From Gammaproteobacteria bacterium (GTDB taxonomy: Bacteria > Pseudomonadota > Gammaproteobacteria > Steroidobacterales > Rariloculaceae), in assembly GCA_022820625.1 (NCBI GenBank), contig JAJEFE010000168.1:1-53710 (forward strand): DNA of 53,710 nucleotides. The letters run 5' to 3'. The first letter of the stretch is position 1. Each line of letters opens with the position of its first letter. The notes under the pieces were generated by a model that saw only the letters and a program-made list of their open reading frames with translations, was not told the DNA's origin and searched no databases. Positions 39,689 to 48,487 of this stretch are shown in pieces. Both the position numbers and the translations under genes were made by a program.

Positions 39689-39808
39689 GAATGCATCGGG
39701 GGTCGGGACCTTTTATCATAGCCACGTGCACTCGAACGCGCGTATCTCATCGAATCGGTCCGGTTCTTCGGCGGCCCGTGGCACGAGTGCGGGAAGTCGG
39801 AACTAGCC

Positions 39809-41023
39809 ATGGGAGCCTATCGATACGTCGCCGTTGACCAACGTGGCAAGGAGCAGAAAGGCATCCTCGAGGGCGATACGCCGCGCCAGATCCGCCAGTA
39901 CCTGCGCGAACGGTCGCTGCTGCCCGTGCGGGTCACGGAGGTGGAATCCAGGTCCCCGACGCAGTTCAGGCGCCTATCCCTTGCGCGGCGCGTATCCGCG
40001 CTGGACCTGGCTCTGCTGACCCGGCAGCTTGCCACGCTCGTCCGGGCCGGACTGCCGCTGGAGGAAGCCCTGCTGGCGGTCAGCGAGCAGTCGGAGCGGG
40101 CCAGGATCAAGGGCATCCTGCTGGGCGTGCGCGCCAAGGTGCTGGAGGGGCATACCCTGGCATCGGGTCTCGAAGGCTTTCCAAACGCATTTCCCCATGT
40201 GTACCGCGCAACAGTTGCCGCGGGCGAACAAGCCGGCAAGCTGGACTCGGTGCTCGAGCGGCTGGCCGACTATACCGAATCGCGCCACAGCCTGCGGCAG
40301 AAGGTGAGTCACGCACTGATCTATCCGACGGTTCTGACGGGTCTGGCGCTCACCATCGTCGTGCTCATGCTCGTCTACGTCGTACCCAAGGTGGTGGGCG
40401 TCTTCGAGACCACCGGTCAGACACTGCCGATTCTCACGCGCGTGCTGATCTGGCTTTCCACCTTCCTTCAGAATTGGTGGTGGCTGGTCCTCGGCGGCAT
40501 CGCCGCCGGTGCGGTGGCGGTCAACCGGCTTCTGAGCCGGGAGGACAACCGCCGCCGTTATCACCGCTGGTTGCTGGCGCTGCCGGTTTTCGGGCGGGTC
40601 AGCCGCGGCATCAACACCGCTCGGTTCACGCGCACGCTGAGCATCCTCACGTCGAGCGGGGTGCCCGTGCTGGAAGCGCTGAGAATCGGCGGATCGGTGG
40701 TGACCAACCTGCCCATGCGCGACGCGGTCGAGGAAGCGACGGTACGGGTCAGGGAAGGCGGGGCCATCGGGCGCGCGCTGGCCCTGTCGAGGCTGTTCCC
40801 TCCGATGAGCATCCACCTGATTTCCAGCGGCGAGGCGTCCGGGGAACTGGACGCCATGCTGGAACGCGCGGCCGGCCACCAGGAAAACGAGATGGACAGC
40901 CTGCTGGGGACGATGCTGAGCATCCTGGAGCCGGCGCTCATTATCTTCATGGGCCTCATCGTGCTGGCCATCGTCCTGGCGATCCTGTTGCCAATATTTC
41001 AGATGAATCAACTAATTGCGTGA
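39809..41023 (+). CDS. gspF: Type II secretion system inner-membrane protein GspF
   Basis: The 404-residue platform protein has two T2SSF domains: one at residues ~70-190 (LALLTRQLATLVRAGLPLEEAL and PHVYRATVAAGEQAGKLDSVLERL) and a second at ~270-395, with membrane helices near 170, 225 and 380. The N-terminal ~55 residues are the usual cytoplasmic segment. It would bind GspE. It is separated from gspC-D-E by 8 kb and by seven unrelated genes. Its stop (TGA) shares its last base with the ATG of the nitrile hydratase-like gene, so it is translated together with that operon. Confidence 0.93.
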   Translation: MGAYRYVAVDQRGKEQKGILEGDTPRQIRQYLRERSLLPVRVTEVESRSPTQFRRLSLARRVSALDLALLTRQLATLVRAGLPLEEALLAVSEQSERARIKGILLGVRAKVLEGHTLASGLEGFPNAFPHVYRATVAAGEQAGKLDSVLERLADYTESRHSLRQKVSHALIYPTVLTGLALTIVVLMLVYVVPKVVGVFETTGQTLPILTRVLIWLSTFLQNWWWLVLGGIAAGAVAVNRLLSREDNRRRYHRWLLALPVFGRVSRGINTARFTRTLSILTSSGVPVLEALRIGGSVVTNLPMRDAVEEATVRVREGGAIGRALALSRLFPPMSIHLISSGEASGELDAMLERAAGHQENEMDSLLGTMLSILEPALIIFMGLIVLAIVLAILLPIFQMNQLIA

Positions 41024-41349
41024 TGGACTCAAGACGTCATCACGATATGGGCGGTCTGGACGCGGGTCCCATCGATCAACATGAAGTGGCTGACGAGCCC
41101 TGGCACAAGCGCGTCAAGGCGGTGGTGCAGTTACTGGTTCGCAACCCGGACTCCCCCATGAACGTGGATGAATTGCGCCGCGGCATCGAAGACCTGCCGC
41201 CCGAGGACTACGACCGCCTGGGCTATTACGAACGCTGGACCCGGTCCACGGCCGCGATCCTCACCGAGAAGGGGGTATTCAGCGAGGCGGAACTGGACGC
41301 GGAGATGGCCGAAATCGAGCAGCGATGGCAAAGGAATGGCCCATCGTGA
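41023..41349 (+). CDS. Nitrile hydratase/thiocyanate hydrolase-like subunit (beta N-terminal half; ScnB-like)
   Basis: A 108-residue protein matching the N-terminal half of nitrile hydratase beta. Residues ~70-95 (GYYERWTRSTAAILTEKGVF) resemble YYxRWxxxxAxILxxKxxF in thiocyanate hydrolase beta. Members of this family either hydrate nitriles to amides or hydrolyse thiocyanate to carbonyl sulfide and ammonia. It is the first of three coupled genes ordered as in scnB-scnA-scnC. ATG 41023 overlaps the gspF stop. No metal residue lies in this subunit. Whether it acts on nitriles or thiocyanate cannot be decided from this subunit. Confidence 0.7.
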   Translation: MDSRRHHDMGGLDAGPIDQHEVADEPWHKRVKAVVQLLVRNPDSPMNVDELRRGIEDLPPEDYDRLGYYERWTRSTAAILTEKGVFSEAELDAEMAEIEQRWQRNGPS

Positions 41350-41633
41350 ATCGCTACCGGGTAGGTGATCCGGTCACGGTTCGGGCTCACTTCCCCTCCG
41401 GCCACGCGCGGGCGCCCTTCTACACGCGCGGGCATTCCGGAGAAGTGGTGCGGGTCACCGGGCCGTTCCGCAATGCCGAAGAACGCGCCTACGGGCGAAC
41501 CGGTGCCAGAGTGCCCCTGTATCGTGTGCAAATTCGCCAGCGCGATCTGTGGCCGGATTACGTCGGCAGCAGCGGCGACACGCTGGTGGTCGACCTCTAC
41601 GAACACTGGCTTGAACCGGGAGATCGGCGATGA
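41325..41633 (+). CDS. Nitrile hydratase/thiocyanate hydrolase-like subunit (beta C-terminal half; ScnA-like)
   Basis: A 102-residue protein with an SH3-like barrel seen at the C-terminus of nitrile hydratase beta. It shows RVGDPVTVRAH, FYTRGHSGEVVRV and VQIRQRDLWPDYV, close to the VGDRVRIKD, TRGATGTIVRL and FAQKDLWPEY segments of thiocyanate hydrolase alpha. ATG 41325 overlaps the previous gene by 25 bases; a GTG at 41346 overlapping its stop as GTGA, with AAGGAA upstream, is an equally good start. It should pair with the catalytic subunit encoded next. Confidence 0.75.
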   Translation: MAKEWPIVNRYRVGDPVTVRAHFPSGHARAPFYTRGHSGEVVRVTGPFRNAEERAYGRTGARVPLYRVQIRQRDLWPDYVGSSGDTLVVDLYEHWLEPGDRR

Positions 41634-42253
41634 GCGGACATCACCCTCATCCCGGGCCGCCCGACAGCGAAGACGGGTCCTGGACTCGCGAGCAACTCAT
41701 GGCCGCCGCCGTGGAGGCGCTGTTGGTTCGGAAACGTGTGTTCACGCCCGCTGACGTGGCCGGCGCGCTGGACTACTGGGCGTCCAGAACGCCCGCCGAC
41801 GGTGCGCGTCTGATTGCCCGCTGCTGGACCGACGACGCTTTCGCGGCCCGCGTCATGGACAGCGTCAACGCGGGCGCGGTCGAGCTTGGCCTGGACATCG
41901 GCCACACGCGCGTGGTTGCCGTTGCCAATACCCCGAAAATCCACAACGTCCTGGTCTGTACGCTCTGCTCCTGCTACCCGATCAGGCTTCTCGGCGACTC
42001 TCCGGGCTGGTACAAGTCGCGGGCCTACCGATCGAGGGTCGTACGCGAACCTCGCGCCGTTCTCTCGGAATTCGGCCTCGACATCCCCGACGATGTCGAT
42101 GTCCGCGTACACGACAGCACCGCGGACCTGCGCTACATCGTGGTCCCGATGCAGCCGACGGGAACGGAACACCTGACGGAACAGGAACTGGCCGGCCTGG
42201 TCACCCGAGACTGCATGATCGGTACAGCGCTGCCGCGCTACATACCCGCGTAG
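41630..42253 (+). CDS. Cobalt-type catalytic subunit of nitrile hydratase/thiocyanate hydrolase-like enzyme (ScnC/alpha)
   Basis: The 207-residue alpha-type subunit carries VCTLCSCYP near residue 107, with the C-T-L-C-S-C claw. The Thr after the first Cys is typical of cobalt rather than iron (which has Ser) enzymes, and the second and third Cys would be oxidised to sulfinate and sulfenate. ANTPKIHNVLVCTLCSC resembles nitrile hydratases, but LLGDSPGWYKS and VTRDCMIG are nearer thiocyanate hydrolase, and the CYPW Trp is Ile. I therefore call it intermediate. It begins by ATGA overlap with the previous gene; its end overlaps the convergent ETF-QO gene by 16 bases. No cobalt-insertion activator is nearby. 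Confidence 0.82.
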   Translation: MSGHHPHPGPPDSEDGSWTREQLMAAAVEALLVRKRVFTPADVAGALDYWASRTPADGARLIARCWTDDAFAARVMDSVNAGAVELGLDIGHTRVVAVANTPKIHNVLVCTLCSCYPIRLLGDSPGWYKSRAYRSRVVREPRAVLSEFGLDIPDDVDVRVHDSTADLRYIVVPMQPTGTEHLTEQELAGLVTRDCMIGTALPRYIPA

Positions 42254-43893
42254 TTGGGCCCTCCACCGCCCTCTGGGGGCACCCAGTCGATGTTCTGTGT
42301 CGGGTCCTTGATGTCGCAGGTCTTGCAGTGCACGCAGTTCTGGGCGTTGATCTGGAAGCGGGGCGTACCGGATTCTTCGACCACGATCTCGTAGACCCCC
42401 GCCGGACAGTACCGTTGCGCCGGCTCGTCGAATTTCGGCAGATTGTGCCCGACGGGGATCCCGGGGTCGGCCAGCTTGAGGTGGCACGGCTGGTCTTCCT
42501 CGTGGTTGGTATTGGAAACGAAGACCGACGACAGCCGTTCGAAGGAGATCACCCCGTCCGGCTTGGGATAGTCGATACGCGGCGCCTTGCCGGCCTCCCG
42601 GAGAGACTCGTGGTCGGGCTTGCGGTTGTGCAGCGTGAACGGCGCCCGACCCATCAGCACGTTGTGTTCAACAAAGGCCAGCGCGGCACCCAGCGTGGTC
42701 CCGAACTGATGCAAGCCCGGGCTGAAGTTGCGCGCCCGGTGCAGTTCCTCCCACACCCACGACTCTTCCACCCGCTGCTGATACACGGTCAGATCGCGGG
42801 GCCTGGATTGCCCGTCGCCTTGCAGCGCCTCGAACACCGTCTCTGCGGCCAGCATCCCGGTCTTCATCGCCGTGTGCGTGCCCTTGATCTTGGCGCCGTT
42901 CAGAAAGCCCGCCTCGCAGCCCGCCAGCAGGCCGCCGGGAAAGCTCAGCCGCGGCAGTGACTGCAAACCGCCCTTGTTCACCGCACGTGCGCCGTACGAC
43001 ACCCGCTCCCCGCCTTCCAGCACCGCCCGGATGCGCGGATGGTGCTTCCAGCGCTGGAACTCCGCGAAGGGGTCCAGGTGCGGGTTCTCGTAATTGAGCG
43101 CAATGACGAACCCCAGGTAAACCTGGTTGTCCTCGGCGTGGTATAGGAAGCCCCCGCCTTCGGTACGGTTGTCCAGTGGCCAGCCGAAGGTATGGACGAC
43201 TGTTCCCGGCGCATGCTTGTCCGGATCGACGTTCCAGACTTCCTTCAATCCGATCCCATAGTGCTGGGGATCGGCGCTTTCCCTCAGGTTGAAGCGGCGC
43301 TCAAGTGCCTTGCCGAGACTTCCCCGACAGCCTTCGGCAAAGATCACGTACGGTGCTCTGAGCTCGTAACCCGCCTGGTAGCCGGACTTTTCGGAGCCGT
43401 CTGCGGCTACGCCCATGTCGCCGGTCGCCACCCCGGCCACCGTCCCATCCTCGTCATAGAGCACTTCGACCGCAGCGAAGCCGGTGAACAGGTGGCATCC
43501 CATGCCCTCCGCCTGCTCTCCCAACCACTGGCAAAGCCGCCCCAGGCTGGCAACGTAGTTGCCGCGATTGTGCATGATCCGCGGGATGAACGGACCCGGC
43601 ACCGTCAGTCCCCGTCCGGGGGTCGCCAGCCAGTGAAACGTGTCGCGCTCCACCGGCGTGCGCAACGGCGCACCCTGCTCGCGCCAGTCGGGGAACAATT
43701 CGTCCAGCGCCCGTGTCTCCACGACGGCGCCCGAGACGATGTGCCCGCCCACTTCCGCCGCCTTTTCCACCACGCATACGTCGAGTTCCACGCCTCGGCT
43801 GGCCGCAAGCTGCCCAAGCCGGCACGCGGCCGCCAGCCCCGCCGGGCCGGCGCCGACGATGACCACGTCAAACTCCAGTGAGTCTCTATGCAT
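42238..43893 (-). CDS. Electron transfer flavoprotein-ubiquinone oxidoreductase
   Basis: ETF-QO takes electrons from acyl-CoA and related dehydrogenases through ETF and reduces ubiquinone. The 551-residue protein has the FAD motif VIVGAGPAGLAAACRLG at the start, a ubiquinone/membrane loop (GGLLAGCEAGFLNGAKIKGTH) and, near the C-terminus, the [4Fe-4S] ligands NCVHCKTCDIKDP followed by QNIDWVPPEGGGG. Length is normal. It faces the nitrile hydratase-like operon tail-to-tail. It shows that the cell oxidises fatty acids or amino acids by the ETF route. Confidence 0.95.
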   Translation of the reverse strand: MHRDSLEFDVVIVGAGPAGLAAACRLGQLAASRGVELDVCVVEKAAEVGGHIVSGAVVETRALDELFPDWREQGAPLRTPVERDTFHWLATPGRGLTVPGPFIPRIMHNRGNYVASLGRLCQWLGEQAEGMGCHLFTGFAAVEVLYDEDGTVAGVATGDMGVAADGSEKSGYQAGYELRAPYVIFAEGCRGSLGKALERRFNLRESADPQHYGIGLKEVWNVDPDKHAPGTVVHTFGWPLDNRTEGGGFLYHAEDNQVYLGFVIALNYENPHLDPFAEFQRWKHHPRIRAVLEGGERVSYGARAVNKGGLQSLPRLSFPGGLLAGCEAGFLNGAKIKGTHTAMKTGMLAAETVFEALQGDGQSRPRDLTVYQQRVEESWVWEELHRARNFSPGLHQFGTTLGAALAFVEHNVLMGRAPFTLHNRKPDHESLREAGKAPRIDYPKPDGVISFERLSSVFVSNTNHEEDQPCHLKLADPGIPVGHNLPKFDEPAQRYCPAGVYEIVVEESGTPRFQINAQNCVHCKTCDIKDPTQNIDWVPPEGGGGPNYAGM

Positions 43894-44092
43894 GATGCGC
43901 CTGCGTTATGGATGCTCCGCGAATTGATGCCGGCCGTTCGACGCGGGCGCTGATCCGTTTATCCGGCTTCATTCCCCGATTCCGCCGGGACCGCTCCGAA
44001 CGCAACCCCATTTTGGCACATCTCCCGGCCGAACCCGACTCATCTACAATGGCCGCTGGCCAACAGGCTAACGGTCATTCGACGGAGGCGCC

Positions 44093-45421
44093 GTGACACA
44101 GCCCATCACAGACCCGCGCGAGCGGATTGCCAATGAGCCGATGACGAGGATGCAGATCGTCGCCGTGGCGGTCTGCGTCGCCATCAACCTGCTCGATGGC
44201 TTCGACGCGCTTGCGATCGCGTTCACGGCCGCCACCATTTCGAATGAGTTCGGTCTCCAGCCCGGAGCGCTTGGGGCCGTCTTCAGCGCAGGCGCAGTGG
44301 GCATGGCCATCGGCGCGTTCACTCTCGCGCCAATGGGCGACTACATCGGCCGGCGCAAGGTGATCCTGGGCGGGTTGACCCTCATCGGCCTCGGCATGGC
44401 GTTCACAGCGACGGTCAGCACGCTCACGCCGCTGATCGTCCTGCGGTTCATTACCGGGCTGGGCATCGGCGCGATGCTCGCGAGCCTGAATACCCTGGTT
44501 GCAGAATACTCATCCAACAAGCGAAAAAACCTTTGTATCTCCTTGTTGCATATGGGTTATGCACTCGGCGGGGGCGTAGGCGGGATGGTCGCGGCATTGC
44601 TGATCGGCCAGTACGGCTGGCAGTCCGTGTACCTGTTCGGCGCCGCAATGTCCCTGGTCATGCTTCCGCTGGTTTACTTTGCGACGCCCGAGTCCGTGGA
44701 ATTCCTGATCGCACGGCGGCCGGCGAACGCGCTCGGCCGGGTGAACGAGGTTCTGGACCGGCTTCGAATCCAGACGCTGGAGGCCCTCCCGGCCGCGCGG
44801 GAGGTGACCCGGGTCGGCATCCAGCGCATGCTCACTCCCGCATTGCTCACGACCAACCTGCTGATCTGGTTTTCCTTCGGCATGCTCATGCTGCAGACGT
44901 ACTTCCAACTCAATTGGTTACCGACCATCGTCTCGAAATATTTCGGCTACACCGTGGAACAGGGCATCTTTGCCGGCGTTCTCAGCAGCATCGGCGCCAT
45001 CTGCGGGATGCTACTGATGGGGGTGGTCTCTGCCCCGCTGGGGATACGCCGCAGCATCGGAGGATTCTCCTTCCTCACGGCCGTTTTCATGGTTGCGGTT
45101 TCGTTCTCCGAGGCGAGCCTCATGTTGCTCTACGTACTGATCCTCGTGTTGACGGTATTTTCCGCCGGCACCATGGCAGGCATGTACGCGCTGGCCGCCC
45201 GCGTCTACCCGGTGGAGGTGCGCAGCAGCGGTGTCGGATGGGGCATCGGAGTTGGCCGCATCGGCGCGATCATCGCTCCGCTGCTCGCAGGCTACCTTCT
45301 GGAACAGGGACTGAGAGGCGATACGCTCTTCGTGTTGTTCGCAATCCCCGTGCTGTTCCCGATACTGGCGGTGACGTTCATTCGTTCGCCGGACGGGGGA
45401 TGCGCCGGCGTGGCGCATTGA
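44093..45421 (+). CDS. MFS transporter, aromatic acid:H+ symporter (AAHS) type
   Basis: The 442-residue protein has twelve membrane helices. Signatures are NLLDGFDALAIAFTA in helix 1 with the AAHS Asp pair, PMGDYIGRRKVIL in loop 2-3, GLGIGAMLASLNTLVAEYSSNKRKN, and PESVEFLIARR after helix 6. Such proteins import benzoates, 4-hydroxybenzoate or other aromatic acids with protons. GTG 44093 is the start, since the N-terminal helix begins ~20 residues on. An exported dioxygenase and Rieske oxygenase elsewhere in the window fit aromatic uptake, but the link is inference. Confidence 0.88.
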   Translation: MTQPITDPRERIANEPMTRMQIVAVAVCVAINLLDGFDALAIAFTAATISNEFGLQPGALGAVFSAGAVGMAIGAFTLAPMGDYIGRRKVILGGLTLIGLGMAFTATVSTLTPLIVLRFITGLGIGAMLASLNTLVAEYSSNKRKNLCISLLHMGYALGGGVGGMVAALLIGQYGWQSVYLFGAAMSLVMLPLVYFATPESVEFLIARRPANALGRVNEVLDRLRIQTLEALPAAREVTRVGIQRMLTPALLTTNLLIWFSFGMLMLQTYFQLNWLPTIVSKYFGYTVEQGIFAGVLSSIGAICGMLLMGVVSAPLGIRRSIGGFSFLTAVFMVAVSFSEASLMLLYVLILVLTVFSAGTMAGMYALAARVYPVEVRSSGVGWGIGVGRIGAIIAPLLAGYLLEQGLRGDTLFVLFAIPVLFPILAVTFIRSPDGGCAGVAH

Positions 45422-45509
45422 ACGCTTTGCCGGTGGGTGGTTGGTCTTCGATTTTCACCGGCGGTCCCAATTTCGCATGATTGGCTGGCCGTTCTCGCGC
45501 ATGATCGGG

Positions 45510-45890
45510 CTACGGGAGCACCCAACTGCCGTCCACGCATAGATTGACGCCGTTAACCCCTGATTGGTAGACAGAAAGTCGACCGCATCTACAACGTCCC
45601 CGGTCATGGCCAGCCGACCGCCGGGTGTGCGCTCCCGAATAGCCGCTATTACGTCGGTCTTGCCCATCCATGTCGGACTGTCGCCGATGATACCGGGGTG
45701 GATCGAATTGAACCTGATTGGCGCCAACTCGATCGCCAGTGTGCGGATCATCGTTGCGACCGCGCCATTCACCGAAGTCACCATGGTCGAACCGGGATAA
45801 GGCCGCTCCTTTGCCAATCCGCCAAATAGGACCACGGAAGCATTCGCGGTCATCCTTGGAAGCAGCGTATGAATAACCTCCATATCCCAA
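45510..45890 (-). pseudogene. Decayed, N-terminally truncated short-chain dehydrogenase
   Basis: About 125 residues match the C-terminal half of an SDR: LLPRMTANASVVLFGGLA, PGSTMVTSVNGAVATMIRTLAIELAPIRFN, GDVVDAVDFLSTN. The first Rossmann half, including GxxxGxG, is absent; upstream sequence is unrelated. The match jumps frame near 45555, where LSTNQGLT must continue as GVNLCVDGSWVLP in another frame, so at least one base was lost or gained. The remnant lies between an MFS transporter and a TonB-dependent receptor gene, and overlaps that receptor's upstream region. Confidence 0.75.
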
Positions 45891-46074
45891 TCACGCCGGA
45901 AACGATAAGTGTTGCGTTGGGGGGTTGCGGGGACTGCGTTTCCAGCCAACGTACTTTGATCGGACCGGCAAACTAAACGAACTGCGAATATCGAGCATCC
46001 AACACTTGGAGAAGGATCGATACCACGTATCTCGAAAGATAAGCGGGCGACCTGCAAGAAGGGAGAACCACATA

Positions 46075-48408
46075 ATGTTTAACAGCTACTTTGGCCGGAT
46101 CGGCATGGTCACATTCGGTCTGGCAATGGGCCTGGTATTCGCGATCGTACCCGTCGACTCACGGGCACAGGGCGTTGCGGTGCTCGAGGAAATCGTCGTC
46201 ACCGCCAGGCGCCGCGAGGAAAACCTGCAGGAAGTACCGGTCGCCGTCTCGGCGCTCAGTGCCGAAGATATTGAGATTCGAAGCATCGAGAACATCAGGG
46301 ATCTTCAGATGCTCCTGCCCAACGTGGACATACGCGGCTCCGGCGGGCCCGGAGGTAATGCGGGAGTGTTCACCATTCGCGGCATCCCTGGCGTGGCGCG
46401 CTATATCGACGACGTCGTGCAGTCCGGCGGCGCGGATGCCCTCCAGAATGTGGTTGAGCTTGAGCGCATCGAAGTCCTGCGAGGCCCGCAGGGCACCTAC
46501 TTTGGCAAGAATGCGATCAGCGGGGCCGTTCAGTACGTGACCCAGAAGCCGCAGGAGGAGTTCGGCGCAAGAATCAAGACGACTTTCGGCGAATACAACC
46601 GTACCGACATTGTTGCCAACGTGGATATTCCCTTGAGCGACACGGTCCTGACCAAGATCACCGCGGCGAGCCTGAAGCGGGACGGTTACGTCGACAGTCT
46701 TCATGTCGACGAATCCTACGGGGACATCGACAACACGGTTTTGCGGGGCATGCTGCAATGGCAGCCCAACGACTCGTTCACGGCATTGCTCACGGCGACC
46801 TACAACAACAACGACGCGGGCATGCAGGCCAACGTGTTGTGGGATGTCGTCGAGAATTTCCCGGTACCGTGGGGGATGGCTCCCTGGAGTTGCGGGGGCG
46901 GGCCGGAGTGCTACAACTCGGCCGGCCTGGAGTTCACAGACGAACTGTATGCCCACGGGCGACGCGAGCAATATCTCAGCGGGTCCCCCTTCGACGGCGA
47001 CGGCTACGACAGCACCAACGAGACCTTCACGGCCAATCTGAGTTGGGACATCAACGATTCCCTTACCTTCCGTTCGATCACATCCACGCGCGAACAGGAT
47101 TGGGGCGTATTCTTCGATAGGGATTCGACGCCGTTCGTGTTCTTCGAATTGTGGGACTACCAGGAACGGGAGGAAACCACGCAGGAGTTTCAGTTCCTGG
47201 GCAGTTCAGACCGGCTGAACTGGGTGCTTGGCGTGTACTATCACGACCTGGAGGTGCTCAGCAAGGATCAAATCTGGGAGACCTGGGATCGACCGGGCTC
47301 AGTTAACTGTCCCCGAATTCGCACGTGTCCGCGCTATCGCCATGCGGAGAACCTAATCGCCACGGAGGATACGGCCATCTTCGCCGAGGTGGTCTTCGAC
47401 CTCACGGAGCAACTCTCGCTGACGGTCGGCGCCAGATATTCCGAAGAGGACTTTTCCTCGGAAGTCTACTGCGGCATTAACGGCAACCCCCGCGATGTCC
47501 TTCCCTGCGTCGGCGGCGAAGGCGTGCGTGATCCGCAGCAGGGGACGAGGTATTTCGGGCAAATACCGCAGCGGCACGTTCAGGGCGGCGCACCGTTGGT
47601 TTTCGACGCCAGCTTCGACGCCTTCACGCCAAGGCTCGCTCTGCAATACCAGTTCAGCGACAACGTGATGGGTTACATCACCGGGGCTGAGGGATTCAAC
47701 GGCGGCGGCGTCAACTCGCTCTTCAATCCCGAACTGCCGAACAACGGCATCGTTTCCTATGACCCCGAGTATCTGACCAACTACGAGCTCGGCCTGCGGT
47801 CGGATTTCGCGAACAACCGGCTGCGCTTCAACGCGACCTACTTCTGGGGGACGTGGGCCGGTATCCAGGTCGGCGAGGTGCTCACCCCCGGGCAAGCCAC
47901 CACGACCAATGCCGGCGAGGCCGAAATCAGCGGGATCGAGATCGAGAGCGTCTGGAGGCCGACAGATTCGTTCCTGGTGAATTTCACCCTTGCGACGCTC
48001 GACGCGGGATATACCGACACGGGTCTGGCGACCACCATCCAGGTCGGCGACAAGTTCCAGAATGCCCCCGAAACCGGATACAGCATCGGTTTGCAGTGGG
48101 ACAACAATCTCAGCAGCGGCGGTTCGGTCATGGTCCGCGCCGACTACGGCTGGATCGACGACGTAGTAACCTTCCGCGACCGGCGCTTTCACTGGCCGTC
48201 CCGGGCCAATGTGGCCTACGGACTGGCCAGCGGCAGGATCACCTGGACGCCGGCCGTCGGCAATTGGGACGTTGCCTTTTTCGGCACCAATCTGACCAAC
48301 GAGTACTACCGGCAGGGTGGATTCCCGGCGGTCCTGGCAGGCATCGACCAGGGTGTCGTGGGCCGGCCGAGGGAGTTCGGCGTAACGCTCAGGATGCGGC
48401 TCGAATAG
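46075..48408 (+). CDS. TonB-dependent outer-membrane receptor
   Basis: A 777-residue receptor of the large group with LEEIVVTARRREENLQEVPVAVSALS at its N-terminus. A signal peptide precedes it (residues ~1-33). The plug (residues ~45-170) shows PNVDIRGSGGPGG, FTIRGIPGVARYIDDV and LERIEVLRGPQGTYFGKNAISGAV. The barrel ends with FGVTLRMRLE, a good Phe/Glu-type C-terminal strand. GGGAG lies before ATG 46075. The cargo is unknown; next to sulfatases it may import sulfated sugars, aglycones or siderophores. A strong hairpin follows its stop. Confidence 0.92.
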   Translation: MFNSYFGRIGMVTFGLAMGLVFAIVPVDSRAQGVAVLEEIVVTARRREENLQEVPVAVSALSAEDIEIRSIENIRDLQMLLPNVDIRGSGGPGGNAGVFTIRGIPGVARYIDDVVQSGGADALQNVVELERIEVLRGPQGTYFGKNAISGAVQYVTQKPQEEFGARIKTTFGEYNRTDIVANVDIPLSDTVLTKITAASLKRDGYVDSLHVDESYGDIDNTVLRGMLQWQPNDSFTALLTATYNNNDAGMQANVLWDVVENFPVPWGMAPWSCGGGPECYNSAGLEFTDELYAHGRREQYLSGSPFDGDGYDSTNETFTANLSWDINDSLTFRSITSTREQDWGVFFDRDSTPFVFFELWDYQEREETTQEFQFLGSSDRLNWVLGVYYHDLEVLSKDQIWETWDRPGSVNCPRIRTCPRYRHAENLIATEDTAIFAEVVFDLTEQLSLTVGARYSEEDFSSEVYCGINGNPRDVLPCVGGEGVRDPQQGTRYFGQIPQRHVQGGAPLVFDASFDAFTPRLALQYQFSDNVMGYITGAEGFNGGGVNSLFNPELPNNGIVSYDPEYLTNYELGLRSDFANNRLRFNATYFWGTWAGIQVGEVLTPGQATTTNAGEAEISGIEIESVWRPTDSFLVNFTLATLDAGYTDTGLATTIQVGDKFQNAPETGYSIGLQWDNNLSSGGSVMVRADYGWIDDVVTFRDRRFHWPSRANVAYGLASGRITWTPAVGNWDVAFFGTNLTNEYYRQGGFPAVLAGIDQGVVGRPREFGVTLRMRLE

Positions 48409-48442
48409 CGAGCGAAATACCGCCGGACGCAACGATCTTTGC

Positions 48443-48472
48443 ACAGGCCCCCTGATGGCTCAGGGGGCCTGT
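48443..48472. terminator. 13-bp perfect stem hairpin between convergent genes
   Basis: ACAGGCCCCCTGA and TCAGGGGGCCTGT pair perfectly around the loop TGGC. It lies 34 bases after the receptor stop and 15 bases before the end of the leftward sulfatase gene. The T-tract is missing on both strands, so it could work with Rho or in both directions. Confidence 0.65.
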
Positions 48473-48487
48473 CACAAGCACCTGGTT

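Noticed and set aside
39724..39794. GCACTCG/CGAGTGC inverted pair upstream of gspF.
   Set aside because: Only 7 bases with a loop of about 50; expected by chance in GC-rich DNA.
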